A stretch of DNA of 64,000 nt from NCBI GenBank assembly GCA_025766275.1, contig JAFKAC010000007.1:1984001-2048000 (forward strand). The letters run 5' to 3'. Source of the DNA: Lactarius indigo. Taxonomy: Eukaryota > Basidiomycota > Agaricomycetes > Russulales > Russulaceae. How positions within the stretch are numbered: the stretch's first letter is position 1; the number at the start of each line of letters is the position of its first letter. Position numbers and translations under genes: made by a program. A model generated the notes under the pieces. It did no database searches and was not told the origin of the DNA. It saw nothing but the letters and a program-made list of their open reading frames with translations. Below, piece by piece: positions 1-10,274 of this stretch.

Positions 1-236
1 CCATATTTTGATGGGGCGTTCGGTGGCTAACCAGGCGATTTTAAGCCGTTTCAGGAGGTTTGCACTTATAAAATTGTCGGTTGCTCCTGAGTCTATGAGA
101 ACATTTCGTTCGGCCGTTGCGTGAGCAGATTTGAAAAGTACTGGAATTCGCATAGATCGAAACCTGCTATTGTACACACTAAGTTTTAACGCTCTAGCCC
201 AGGCCGCCGGGTTCAAGCGTTCAGAAAATCCTTCTT
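1..236 (-). CDS. pol of element A, N-terminus (aspartic protease), partial
   Basis: In the -1 frame relative to gag the minus strand encodes an LNPAAW-type junction also seen in B and C, then the protease motif LIDSGATDNF. The Asp-Ser-Gly triad marks the retropepsin-like protease that matures Gag and Pol. The frame is still open at base 1, so reverse transcriptase and integrase lie outside the window. How pol is reached (frameshift or separate start) is inferred from the overlap with gag. Confidence 0.78.
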
Positions 237-1877
237 TTGTCCGAAGAGTTTGTCCACCATCAGTTCTCGTACTTCGGGGGTTTGGGCGAATAGGGCCGCT
301 ACTTGGGCATCAGCTTGTTCCTCATTTGAGAGGGGGCGTGACGCGGTCATGGAGATGGTGGCGGTAGTTGGGGTGGGATCGTTGGTGTTTGTAACTTTGG
401 CTGTAGTCGCCGGTTTCTGAGGGCAGAACCTAGAAATATGCCCTTGTCCGCGGCATCGGAAGCATCTTCCTTCTTTCTGGAGTTGTTTCTTTTCGTCGTC
501 CGTCATTGCTGCCCTGGCACGAGTGCGGCTAACGTCCATTGCGTTCGGGTCCTTGGTTTTGTTGAGGGCGGTTAGCCATTGGTCGCGAGAGGCTCCTCCC
601 TTCTTGTCTGTTCTTCCTTTGGTGAGTCTATCTTTAAGCAAAAGGTACTCCGCTTGTTGGAGCGTGACTGCCGTTTTCCAATCGTCCCAGTCCACGGGGT
701 GATGGAATTTTATGGCGTTTATGACCAACGCGTTCGGGAGTCCTTTCTGGAAGATCTCCAAGGTCGTTGCTTCGTCTTTATTGTACCCTGCCTTGTTTGC
801 CAAGTTGGAGAATTTGGCTATGTATGTGTCGATGTCTTCCTTGTCCATTCGTAAGTTCTGAATGGCGTGGCAAGCTTTTTGCTGTTGCGTGGTGTCCGTA
901 TAGGCCTGGATGAACCTTGTTTCGATGGTGTTCCACAGATTTTCAGTGTTCATGGCTACTCCTCCCGCTAGTTGGTCGGCTAACCATTGTATTTGTTCTT
1001 TGACCCAGTCGTCTACCAACAGTCCTCAAATATATGAGAGAAGAGTCATGGCGCGAGAGTAGGGGAGGGTTAATTGCTGGACATTTGGGTTCATTCCGCG
1101 ATAAAGTGCGAAAGCGTTGAGGAAAGCTCTGCTGGCTTCCCGATCCCCGGTGAATTCTGGCGGGGGATTTCCTCCGAGTCGTCCGTTTGGTGGGGGAGGT
1201 CCTCCAGCAACGGGGCCTGCTGCTGCTCCGCCGCCTCCACCTCCAGGCGCGCCGCCTCCGCCTCCAGGCGCACCGCCTCCACCTCCAGGCGCACCGCCTC
1301 CACCTCCAGGCGCACCACTTCCATGATGGCTTCCTGTGCCTCCCGCAGTGCCTCCTCCGCTTGTCGGCATACTTCCTCCCATAGAATGTCCTCCACCACT
1401 TGTAGGATTCGCCGTCGAGGAGCCTGTGGTTGGTTGCGAGGCGGTGAGGGTGGTGGAGAGTTGGGTGGTGGACATGTTGGCATATGATGCAAAATCTACT
1501 GGTCTTTGGATAGTGGGCGTGAGTGTCGGGTTGTCTAGGTCGGGTTCGGAAGATGGTTCTTCAATATCGGAATCAGCCTCGATAGCGCTGATTTGTCCTT
1601 TTCCTGGTCCTAGGCCTAGGTGTGCAGGGACAGGTTTGTAAGAATACCAGGAGTGTTTTGAGTCAGAGTAGGCGACGTAGGCCCAAATGTGTTGATCTTT
1701 GATGTATTCAATTGGTTCGTATGTGAGCTTGTCGGGGTCGTAGACGTAGTACCCTTTGTCGTGTGGAGTGTTTCTCCAAAGAGCGGTGCCTTTGATAGAA
1801 GGTCTTAGGTCGTCGTAAGGATGCCGCTCCAGGTACTCTTTGACGAACTGTGTTCGGCTTCGGCTGGTGAGAGCCAC
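213..1877 (-). pseudogene. gag of element A, with an in-frame TGA
   Basis: This is the structural protein of the retroelement particle. The frame opens at GTG (1877) right after the primer site, with no early ATG. The N-terminal domain of about 100 residues resembles those of elements B and C. A Gly/Pro-rich linker encoded by a 21-bp tandem repeat follows, then a retrotransposon gag domain, then a CCHC zinc knuckle CFRCRGQGHISRFC near the C-terminus. A TGA at 1026-1028 splits the frame inside the conserved segment LLSYI; both halves are in the same frame, so a single nonsense change explains it. The stop at 213-215 overlaps pol, which continues in the -1 frame. Confidence 0.85.
1231..1314. 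repeat. 21-bp tandem repeat in gag A (4 copies)
   Basis: Four near-identical 21-bp units of the form CCGCCTCCACCTCCAGGCGCA lie head to tail. In the gag frame they encode a repeating Gly-rich unit of the pattern GAPGGGG, a flexible linker between the N-terminal domain and the gag core. Confidence 0.85.
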
Positions 1878-1882
1878 TGTGG

Positions 1883-1893
1883 AGACTGGACTT
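1883..1893 (-). other. Self-primer binding site of element A
   Basis: Two bases (TT) inside the LTR the minus strand reads AAGTCCAGTCT. The exact reverse complement, AGACTGGACTT, occurs in the LTR at 2117-2107, about 33 nt after the TATA box. This is the geometry of Tf1/sushi elements, where the 5' end of the mRNA folds back and primes minus-strand DNA synthesis instead of a tRNA. Confidence 0.75.
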
Positions 1894-1895
1894 AA

Positions 1896-2477
1896 TGTAA
1901 CGCCACTACAGGGGCGTTAGGTACGACTTGTACCAAGTCAGTCGGGTAAGCAGTAGTCCAAGCTCAGAGGCTCGACTTCAGATATGATGATGCACAAGAG
2001 TCACAAGGGCACGCGCCACTCGGACTATAGAGGATGGCTAAGACGCGAAGGCCTAGCAAAGGTCGAGGGTCGAGAGACTCTGCGTCAAGTGTAGTTATTA
2101 CACAAGAAGTCCAGTCTACCATACAAGCTAGGTAGTACTAGGCTTAAATACTCGTCGTGTCGTACCGAACAAAAAGGGAAGTAGCGCTGTTCCCTATCAA
2201 AGAACAAAGGTGGGCCATACTTGGAACAAAGGGATATCCGGATCAAGGAAGAAGGGGAGTCACGCGGGCTCGCGCGTGGTCAAAAAGTGAACGGAAACTA
2301 GCACATGTCAAGCTTTATCGAAAGATAACAACGATAAGCAAAGCGCGTGATAGGAACCGGGTAAACGTATCGTCCGCGTAGTCATACAAGGCTCGTAATG
2401 TGGGGAAGGGATGGAACGGGAGAAAGGAAAGAACGAGTCCGAAGAACAAGGCAAGGCACAAATGGAAAATCGTAACA
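1896..2477 (-). repeat. 5' LTR of element A (582 bp)
   Basis: On the minus strand it begins TGTTACGATT and ends GGCGTTACA, the expected TG...CA ends. A TATTTAA box lies at 2150-2144 and the predicted transcript start at 2117, 33 nt downstream. The adjacent tnp2 sequence resumes directly at 2478. The other LTR of A is outside the window, so divergence cannot be measured. Confidence 0.88.
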
Positions 2478-2590
2478 GAGGTCGTACACCTACCCCAGAT
2501 GAGGTGCTGTCTTTAAAGCACTACATTGCATGGGTTGACTCTCGCAGTACTGTGAAGGCATACAAGCTCCATGCACAGGTTCTTCAAGAG
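2478..2590 (+). pseudogene. tnp2 transposase fragment between elements A and B
   Basis: This 113-bp exon fragment encodes RGRTPTPDEV and the following segment up to LHAQVLQE. It matches the intact right-hand copy (21113-21225, minus strand) with two base differences. It is the piece of the left tnp2 copy stranded between the LTR of A and the 5' end of B; the gene resumes at 11339. Confidence 0.88.
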
Positions 2591-2693
2591 TGTTACGGTT
2601 GTGCGTATTGACCCTTACTGTACCGGTTGTGGCTACGGCGGTAAGGTAGATTAGTCACGGACTTGGGGTTTACGATAGGAGTTAGGTGCTGAA

Positions 2694-3227
2694 TGTAGCA
2701 CCGTCACGGCATTAGCTTGACTTGAGCTCGAAATGGCGGTAACAACTTAAGGTAGCGATGTAGTAACTCGTTGGCTTGAAGACGCGAAGGTCCAAGTCCT
2801 TGCTCTAGTGAATACGCGGAGGTACACTAGCAAGTTCGCACTGTAATAGTCACGACCGAAGTCGGACACCTTTAAGACGGAAATGGGAATGAGGCGAAGC
2901 AGACAAAGAGAAGAGAAGAAGTGACGATTCAAGAAGACCAAGATGGCGTATCTTGGTCTTCGCAAGGCAGTTTAAATACACATCCAGCAGGCTTTGAAGC
3001 GCTGCTATGAGTCACCATAAGTAAGCATCCAACGTATCGCGTAAGTATCTCAGACCCTAGTACTACTAGTACTAGTATCAGTGGCGTCCATTCTCAGTCA
3101 GCTATCAGTACCGTATCTCCTATTGTGCTACCGTATCACCGCGCTGTCGTAGGTAAGTCCGCAACTAATATACCTTACCGCCGTAGTTGCAACCGGTACA
3201 GTAAGGGTCCGCAGTCGAAACGTAACA
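2694..3227 (-). mobile_element. Solo LTR of the element C family, nested in the 5' LTR of B
   Basis: The 534-bp insert has LTR ends (TGTAGCACC...CGTAACA on the plus strand) and is flanked by the duplication CTGAA (2689-2693 and 3228-3232). It closely resembles the LTRs of element C and lies on the minus strand. No internal element sequence remains, so it is a product of LTR-LTR recombination. Confidence 0.93.
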
Positions 3228-3347
3228 CTGAACGATGACTCGATCCTAGTACAGGTAGTAGTAGTACTAGGATTGCGCTACTTACGCGATACGTTGGACG
3301 CTACATTACGGTGACTCATAGCAGCGCTTGAAAGCCTGCTTTTCTTG

Positions 3348-3393
3348 TATTTAAGGTAGCTGCGGAAGACCAAGATACGCCATCTTGGTCTTC
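3348..3393 (+). promoter_or_regulatory. LTR promoter: TATA box and palindromic start region
   Basis: TATTTAA at 3348-3354 is followed 34 nt later by ATCTTGGTCTT (3382-3392), the predicted first 11 nt of the transcript. The 12-mer GAAGACCAAGAT at 3365-3376 and its reverse complement at 3382-3393 form an inverted repeat around ACGCC, so the predicted start sits at the centre of a palindrome. The same arrangement occurs in the 3' LTR and in the C-family LTRs. Confidence 0.7.
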
Positions 3394-3584
3394 TTCAATC
3401 GTCACTTCTTTGTCTCCGCATCTTTCCTCGCCTCTATTTTGGTAATAGAGGACCGCAGTTATACTAGTGTCTTCGAACATCTAGAAAGAGCCTTTGTGCC
3501 ATACGCCTCGGGGCGTGATCAGCTAAGTCATCAGGTCGCCTTTATCAAGCTCAAGTCGAGCTAATGCTGTGACGGCATTACATT

Positions 3585-3595
3585 AAGACCAAGAT
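3585..3595 (+). other. Self-primer binding site of element B
   Basis: AAGACCAAGAT begins 2 nt after the 5' LTR and is the exact reverse complement of the predicted transcript 5' end at 3382-3392. A Tf1-like self-priming mechanism is inferred; no tRNA 3' end was needed to explain the site. Confidence 0.78.
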
Positions 3596-3603
3596 CATTC
3601 ATT

Positions 3604-5592
3604 GTGGTGACTGTCAACACCAGAGATCAGTGGACGAACTTCCGTCCTTATTATTTAGAACGGAGAGGAGATTGCAACGTACCAACCCGATTCCTAGGAG
3701 CAGCTAGGTGGAGAGATCGAGGAGACGAAACTGGATACTTTGTAGAGTTCAACGGACCTACAAGGTTCAGACCTGTTGAGTTCAATTTCGACCACTTGTG
3801 TTGGGTAGAAATTACGTGGAACCCCATAGACCACCAGTGGGACGTCGTCAGACCAGCAGGAAGGCAATATCAGTGCGACATCGACGCGTGCGAACTCAAT
3901 TCACGCACCGATTGGGGGCCCATTGACGGCCAGATACGAGAACACTCCACTGGAGAAGCAGTCAGCGAAGAGACTGAAGAAGAAGAACAAAGTGAAGAAA
4001 ATCGACCCGCAAGCGTCAGGCCTATTGAGCAATACACCATCCAACGAGCTGAGTCTCTACATATCTCAGACCAGCCAGAAGTCATTCATGTGCGAACACC
4101 AGCAGCAGAAATGGCAACCACCACCATGACGGCCGAAGAAATCATGAGCGTAAGGGAACAAGCGGCGCGAGAAGCGGCCGAAGCCATCAGACAAGAATCA
4201 CAGCGACACCTCATGCCCATCAATCCCAAAACTGGGCATCGAATGACTGCAGATGACGCAGCAATCTTTCGGGCTATCGGACCCAATCAAGGAGACCCCC
4301 CGTCAGGAGAAGGGCGAAGACAAGGACTACCGCTCGACCCTCCGCCGGGATGGGGAGGGCCACCAGGAGGGGACTTTCCCCGACGCCCAGGAGGAGGAGG
4401 AAACCCACCCAATCTCCCAACTAACCCACCAGAAGGAGGACCCCCAGGTGGAGGCGGCGGTGGAGGTCCACCGGCAGGAGGAGGAGGAGGACACGGGCAC
4501 GAAAAACTAACCAGTGAACCTCCCACTGTTTTTGACAGAGATCGTACTAAGGTGGACTCATTCCTCACACAATGGCACATGTACTGGGGGATGAATCTTG
4601 ACACCCCGGTTATGCGCAACGACTACCGACAATGCCTCCTGTTTCTGTCCTACATCAAAGGAGTAACCGTCAGCGAATGGGTACTTTCGTACCTCAAATG
4701 GCTCAACCGGCAGATACAGCGAGGAATAGATCAACATACGAGAGATCTGTGGAACGCAGTAGCAGAGGGTTTTAACCAAAGGTTCGTTAACACCCTTGAA
4801 CGCGAACAAGCTCAAGCGCTTCTAAGAAAGGGGCTCAAAATGGTCGATGGAGACATCGACAAATACGTCAATGAATTTGAGGAGGCCACCAGGAAGGCAG
4901 GATATCGCCTCAACGACCCCCAGACTATCGACTTATTCACCAAAGGACTGCCCAAGAAGCTATACGAGAAAACGTACGATCTGGACGAGCCAGAAACGTT
5001 CGACGAGTGGAAGCGAGCAATGCTCCGCCAACAGCGCAACTACATCCACGTCCGAGCTCGGGTGGATGAATACAAGGACACTAAGCCGAAGAAGATGGGA
5101 AATGCCGGATGGACCGTTCCCCAAAATCTCGCAGATCCCTGGGTAATGGACACCTCTGCTGACCGAACAAAAGCGAGATTAGCAGGGTCGGAAGAAATCG
5201 ACTATAGTAAGCCACCCTATACAGGTCTGCCCCCCTTCCCGCCAAGAGGAGGACCGGGAGCAAGGGGGTGAGGAAGAGGAGGGTCACGACGAGACCTAAG
5301 GACAGTGTTGTGTTATAACTGCAACACCCCCGGTCATCTCTCACAAAATTGCCCCCATCCTAGACAACCACGACAATGGCGACCGCAAAATGCTGGGCCT
5401 TCTGTCCGAGCGGGGGGAACCGACTACTATGCACAAGAAGCCCCACTGGCGCAAATACAAGCCGCCTCCACCAGCAAAACCGCAGAAGAACGGGCCAAAG
5501 AATGGCTTACCGGAGTCGCCAATGCACTGGACGAAGTAAAAGACCTGATATTACAGGACTTGTTGGGGAAAGAGGATTTTCGGAGTGCCTGA
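3604..5592 (+). pseudogene. gag of element B, with one in-frame TGA
   Basis: The frame opens at GTG 3604, 8 nt after the primer site. The N-terminal domain contains TRDQWTNFRPY, shared with C. An acidic stretch, a Gly/Pro-rich linker (about residues 215-300) and the retrotransposon gag domain (about 310-460) follow. A TGA at 5269-5271 stands where element C has Arg (CGA-compatible). Beyond it the same frame continues through the zinc knuckle CYNCNTPGHLSQNC and a C-terminal helix to the TGA at 5590-5592. Without the nonsense change the product would be about 660 residues. Confidence 0.88.
5569..5592 (+). other. gag-pol overlap, candidate -1 frameshift site
   Basis: pol is in the -1 frame relative to gag in A, B and C, and the frames overlap upstream of the gag stop. 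All three have a TTTTC run (GAT TTT C or GGT TTT C in gag frame) 4 codons before the gag stop. A U-UUU slip is possible, but this is not a perfect canonical X-XXY-YYZ heptamer. Confidence 0.4.
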
Positions 5593-8500
5593 ACCCATCG
5601 GCCTGGGTGAGGGCTTTAAATTGTAATTCTGTAATCATGACGCGCTTTCATTCTCTTCGAATTCCAGTCTCAATACGCACGAATTACCAAATGGCCGACA
5701 TAAGGGCACTGGTGGACTCGGGAGCCACCGACAATTTCATACATCCAAACTTTATAAAGAAGATGGGTATTGGCACACAGTCATTAGCCCAGCCCCGAAA
5801 GATTTGGAATATCGATCAAACGGAAAACAAAGCTGGGTCCATTACTCACTTCACCGACCTTGATGTATACGCCAAAGGATACCATAGGACAATGCGGTTC
5901 CTCGTAACAGATCTCGGAAACGAAGAAATTGTGTTAGGATACCCGTGGCTGGCTACCTATGAACCAACTATCAATTGGCGCGACGCAGTAATACATGAAG
6001 AAATCATGCCAGTGGTGATTAGTACGCAGGATAGTCATCACCACCATACCATTATTGCCACCACGCTCACTGACGAATGAAAGGAAGAAATAGTCGCAGA
6101 CCTGGAAGAAGTATGTCTACGCACCACAACGTCCACAGAACTGGCAATTCAAGCCAAGAGGGACGAGCCACCTGTGGAACTGCCAGTGGAGTACCAAGCG
6201 TTCCGGATGCTCTTCAGCGAAGAAGCGTCCCAACGCTTTCCTCCCGCCAGGCCATGGGATCACGCCATTGACTTTAAACCAAATGCCCCGTCAGCAATAG
6301 ACTGCAAAATATACCCGCTGACACAGGAGGAAGAGGGCAAACTCAAGGAGTTTCTGGACGAAAAACTCAAGCAGGGATATCTACGTCCCTCCATCTCTCC
6401 GTACGCATCATCCTTCTTCTTCATTAAAAAGAAGGACGGGAAGCTACGCCCAGTACAGGACTACTGGGTGATCAATTCACATACCATACGCAATCAATAC
6501 CCTCTCCCCCTTATCCAAGACCTTATCTATGACCTCAGCAACACACACATCTACACGAAACTCGACATCCGCTGGGGGTACAACAACATTCGCATTTGAG
6601 ATGGAGACCAGGAGAAAGCGGCCTTTAAAACCAAATTCGGCCTCTTCGAACCAACGGTCATGTTCTTTGGCCTCACAAATTCACCGGCAACCTTCCAGAC
6701 GATGATGAACCACATTTATCAGGACACCATAGCGAAACACGAACTCCGCGGCACCATTATCCGGGTTTATATGGACGACATCGGGATTGCAACACGCAAG
6801 GGCCACGACTCCGCGGACCATATCACGGCGGTCACGGATGTCCTTTGTGTCGCCCAGGAACATGACCTGTACTTCAAACTCGAGAAGTGCCTCTTCCACC
6901 AACCTCGGATGGATTACCTGGGGGTAATCCTTGAAAAGGGGGTAACTCACATGGATCCAGTAAAAGTTCGAGGCATTAGGGACTGGCCAACGCCGTTGGC
7001 CAACGAAAGTCAGGGACGTACGCTCCTTCCTGGGTTTCTGCAACTTTTACCGCTTATTCATCTGAGGTTTCGCCACACACACCTGGCTGCTCAATCGGCT
7101 CACAAGAAAGGACACGGAATGGTGGTGGACGGAAGAGGAAGACCGCGTGTTTAAGACACTCAAGCGCCTCGTTACTGAAGAACCGGTGCTGGCACACCCC
7201 AACTTGCAGGAGCAATTCAAATTAGAGGTTGACGCCTCCGGGTTCGCGGTGGGTGCAGTCCTTCTACAAAAGAAAAATGACGGGCGCAAGCACCCAATAG
7301 GATATTACTCAGCGACGCTGAGTGAAGCAGAACGCAACTACAACATTTACGATCTAGAACTGCTCGCCATTGTAAAAGCCCTCCGACATTGGCGCCCCTT
7401 ACTCGCAGGATCCCCACACAAGATCAAAATATTCTCGGACCACTTAAACCTACAGTACTGGAAGACACTGCAGAAGATCAGCCGAAGGATCGCCCGAGAA
7501 GTGTTGGAGCTGATGGAATATGACTTCGAGATTCACCATATTAAAGGAAAAAGCAACGGCAGAGCAGACGCACTATCAAGACGGCCAGATTACGACCAAG
7601 GAGAAGAAGATAACCAAGGTGTGGTTGTCCTACCTCCAGAGGTGTTCATACAAGTCACTAATGTTGCACGCACTCTGGAAATACATCCCATGATGCAACA
7701 ACCGAGGCGACGACAAGACCCAGCCGTGATCAAAACCTGGATTGACGCTCATCGCCTCAAGAAGATAGAAGGAGAGTGGTACAAGGATGGACGACTGGTG
7801 ATTACGGGACCTATGGCAACGTACCGGGCTATCATACAAGATCATCATGACCCACCAGTACACGGACACCCTGGAATAAGCCGGACACAACGAATTGTAG
7901 AACGACACCATTGGTGGCCAAGTATTCATCGAGACGTGTATGAATATGTCACGGGATGTGCTGACTGTCAGCGAAACAAAGTTAACACCAGACCAACCCG
8001 TGCCCCTCTACACCCAATAACGGCCACCATGGATGCCCCTCCTTTCCACACCATCGCCCTAGACTTCATCACCAAGCTGCCGACCTCACAGTCTTATGAC
8101 AGTATTCTGACTATCACTGATCACGACTGTAGCAAGGCCTCCATATTTCTCCCATGTAATGAGGAAATCACGGCAGAAGGGACCGCGATTTTGTACGTCC
8201 ATCACGTATTCAAACAATTTGGGCTGCTGCGCAAAATCATCAGCGACCGAGACCCCTGGTTTACCTCCAAGTTCACACGAGAAGTATGCCACATCCTGGG
8301 CATCCAACAGAATATTTCCACGGCCTATCACCCACGTACCGATGGGCAGTCTGAGCAAACCAATCAATGGCTCGAACAATATCTACGCTTCTGGGCTAAT
8401 GAGCGTCAAGATAACTGGGCAGAGTATCTCCCCATAGCAGAATTTGCTCACAACAATTGGCCCCACGAACATACGAAACAATCGCCGTTCATGCTTCTGA

Positions 8501-9079
8501 TGGGATACAACCCAACGGCCGATTGGACAGATAAGCCATCCCCAATTCCAAATGTAATCACCAGACTGACGCAGTTAAAGGAAGCACGCCAACTTGCTCA
8601 GGACCTTATCAAAAAGGCACAAGATAGCTGGATCCGGCATAAAGACACCCCACGTTATCAGATCAGGGACCAAGTATGGCTAGAAGGAAAACACCTACAG
8701 ACCAATCAACCCACGGCAAAATTAGCGGCGCGACGCCACGGTCCGTTTAAAGTGGTCCAGGTGATGTCCCCTTACAACTACCGTCTTGAACTTCCCACGC
8801 AGTGGAGCATCCATCCAGTGTTTCATATTGATCTTCTCACACCATACAAAGATACAACCTTCCACGGCAAAAACTTCCCACAACCGCCACCGGATCTTGT
8901 GGAAGGCGAGGAAGAGTATGAAGTTGAGGCTGTTCTGGACTCCCGGCATTTCGGGAGAAGACGTAAACTGCAATACCTCATCAAATGGAAGGGTTACCCA
9001 GACTCGGAGAATCAGTGGGTCGATAAGGATGACGTGTTTGCCCCAGAAGCGATAGAGGAGTATCAAGCGGGCCAGACAG
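5579..9079 (+). pseudogene. pol of element B: protease, RT, RNase H, integrase, chromodomain
   Basis: This polyprotein copies the element RNA and integrates it. In order: protease (DSGATDNFI near 5720), reverse transcriptase (KLDIRWGYNN, FFGLTNSPATFQ, YMDDI near 6770), RNase H, integrase zinc finger (HGHPGIS...CADCQRNK), the DD-E core (DFITKLP, TITDHD), a GPF-type module and a chromodomain (YEVEAVLDSRHF...YLIKWKGY). Breaks: TGA at 6078-6080, 6597-6599 and 7063-7065, and a frame change near 6990-7005 where a 10-bp ttggccaacg-like duplication occurs. From 7147 on the frame is open. RT contains VQDYWVI where C has VQDYRVI, another likely CpG change. Confidence 0.92.
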
Positions 9080-10274
9080 GTGTACGATATCTTAAAAGCC
9101 AGTCCGAGGACGACCAGGGAGAGTATCACTCCCACATTCGATCCTCTTATACTTCTATGCCCACTTCTCCTCTCAGACATGTCACCACGGCGATCCTCCT
9201 CGACCAAGTCGCACAAGACGCCACCAACCTCATCAAAGACGACGAAGAAACCGTGGTTCCACAGGTCCAGCTCACTCCGTACACACCTGCAAACATGCGA
9301 GCCGGGCATATCACCACTCAAGAGTGGGCTAATGTCCTACAGAGGTTCCCCGACCCAACTCGCCAGCCCGACGATGAGCAGCAGCATGCCATCCCTCACA
9401 TCTTCCGAGACAACAATGGCAATCGAGAGCCCGTTGCCATCATCCCCCCAGGTGACAACCTCATCGGCACAAGAGGAATTCTCCCAGCCGACCATCCCCT
9501 CAAAGACCCAACAGGAGTTAGAAGCAGCGGAGGATTGGCGGAGGACGGCGAAGGAGTGGGCTGATGAACAACTGTGCTTAGCGCAGAGGAGGTTGAGCGA
9601 GTTGCGGCAGTGCAGGCAGCACTCCCTAACGACGAGGCTTACGCTGACGACGAGGATTACTACCCGGTCAGACACCCCCTCCTTCGAACGCACAGCCACC
9701 CTACTGATTCCCGAATCACCCCATGGCTCGTTCACACTGACGGAACCGCCATGTCTCGAGGACGTGTGCGACTGCCCGGCGTCGCACTTCACACCCCCAT
9801 TACGCATGATGACGACCCCACGCAGGTCCTTGCGCCTGAAGGGTTCAGGGCGAATCAACAGCCCCATTACATTCATTTCCCCATCACCGGGCCTGACGGC
9901 GTAGAAAGGAACGCCAGCCATGTTCAGATTGTCAGAGGTGCGAATCCTTTCGTATTAGGGCTCATTCCCGGCTCCCCCCATCTCTACGGCAAACCTCTCT
10001 ACGCCTACCCGATGCTATCGGCTGCGAATTGTGCCTTCATCGCCCATGAGGATCTAGTTATCCTCGCTTCCGACAAGATCACAGACCGCACACTGCACCG
10101 CATTGGGGATGAATCCCTGACTGCAGAGGTGACGCGTTATCGGGCGGCCGCATATGAAGAAGAGAGGCTTGCTGCTCGCATCCGCCAGCTCCAAGCCATG
10201 CGCTTGTCGGCAAGGGACGACAAGAGGGACTGCATTTACCAGCTAGAGAGGGCTAACGTGTTCGAGAGGCTTAG
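9080..10274 (+). pseudogene. ORF3 domain of element B, fused after the chromodomain
   Basis: The pol frame runs on past the chromodomain into a domain I do not recognise. It has a Pro/Thr-rich, acidic first half, then conserved blocks DDEDYYP, a stretch around PDGVERNASHVQI, YGKPLYAYP and SLTAEVTRYRAA followed by a predicted coiled coil. Element C has the same domain in the same frame, and D has a related one. In B two consecutive TGA codons (9562-9567) interrupt it, and a solo LTR at 10275 cuts off its end. The position after integrase is where envelope-like genes sit in some elements, but no signal peptide or membrane segment is visible, so an envelope role is not supported. Confidence 0.7.

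Larger units (their letters stand above)
1..2477 (-). mobile_element. Ty3/gypsy LTR retrotransposon A, 5' part, cut by the window edge
   Basis: Reading leftwards on the minus strand the order is 5' LTR, self-primer site, gag and the start of pol with the aspartic protease motif. The rest of pol and the 3' LTR lie beyond base 1. It is inserted in the left copy of the tnp2 gene, whose reading frame resumes at 2478. Its LTR is of the same family as element D (both end in GCC(A/T)C-rich sequence and are 582-583 bp), so A shows the 5' half and D the 3' half of one family. A premature stop in gag says this copy is dead. Confidence 0.9.
2591..3582 (+). repeat. 5' LTR of element B (453 bp plus a nested solo LTR)
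   Basis: It starts TGTTACGG and ends GGCATTACA. Bases 2591-2693 and 3233-3582 align with the 453-bp 3' LTR. The intervening 534-bp solo LTR and one 5-bp duplication account exactly for the extra length. Confidence 0.95.

Noticed and set aside
1074..1487. Ser/Arg-rich and Pro-rich frames over the 21-bp repeat
   Set aside because: They are other-frame readings of the Gly-rich gag linker repeat.
9080..10274. ORF3 as an envelope gene
   Set aside because: No signal peptide, membrane segment or cysteine pattern of a glycoprotein; in B and C it is fused to pol.
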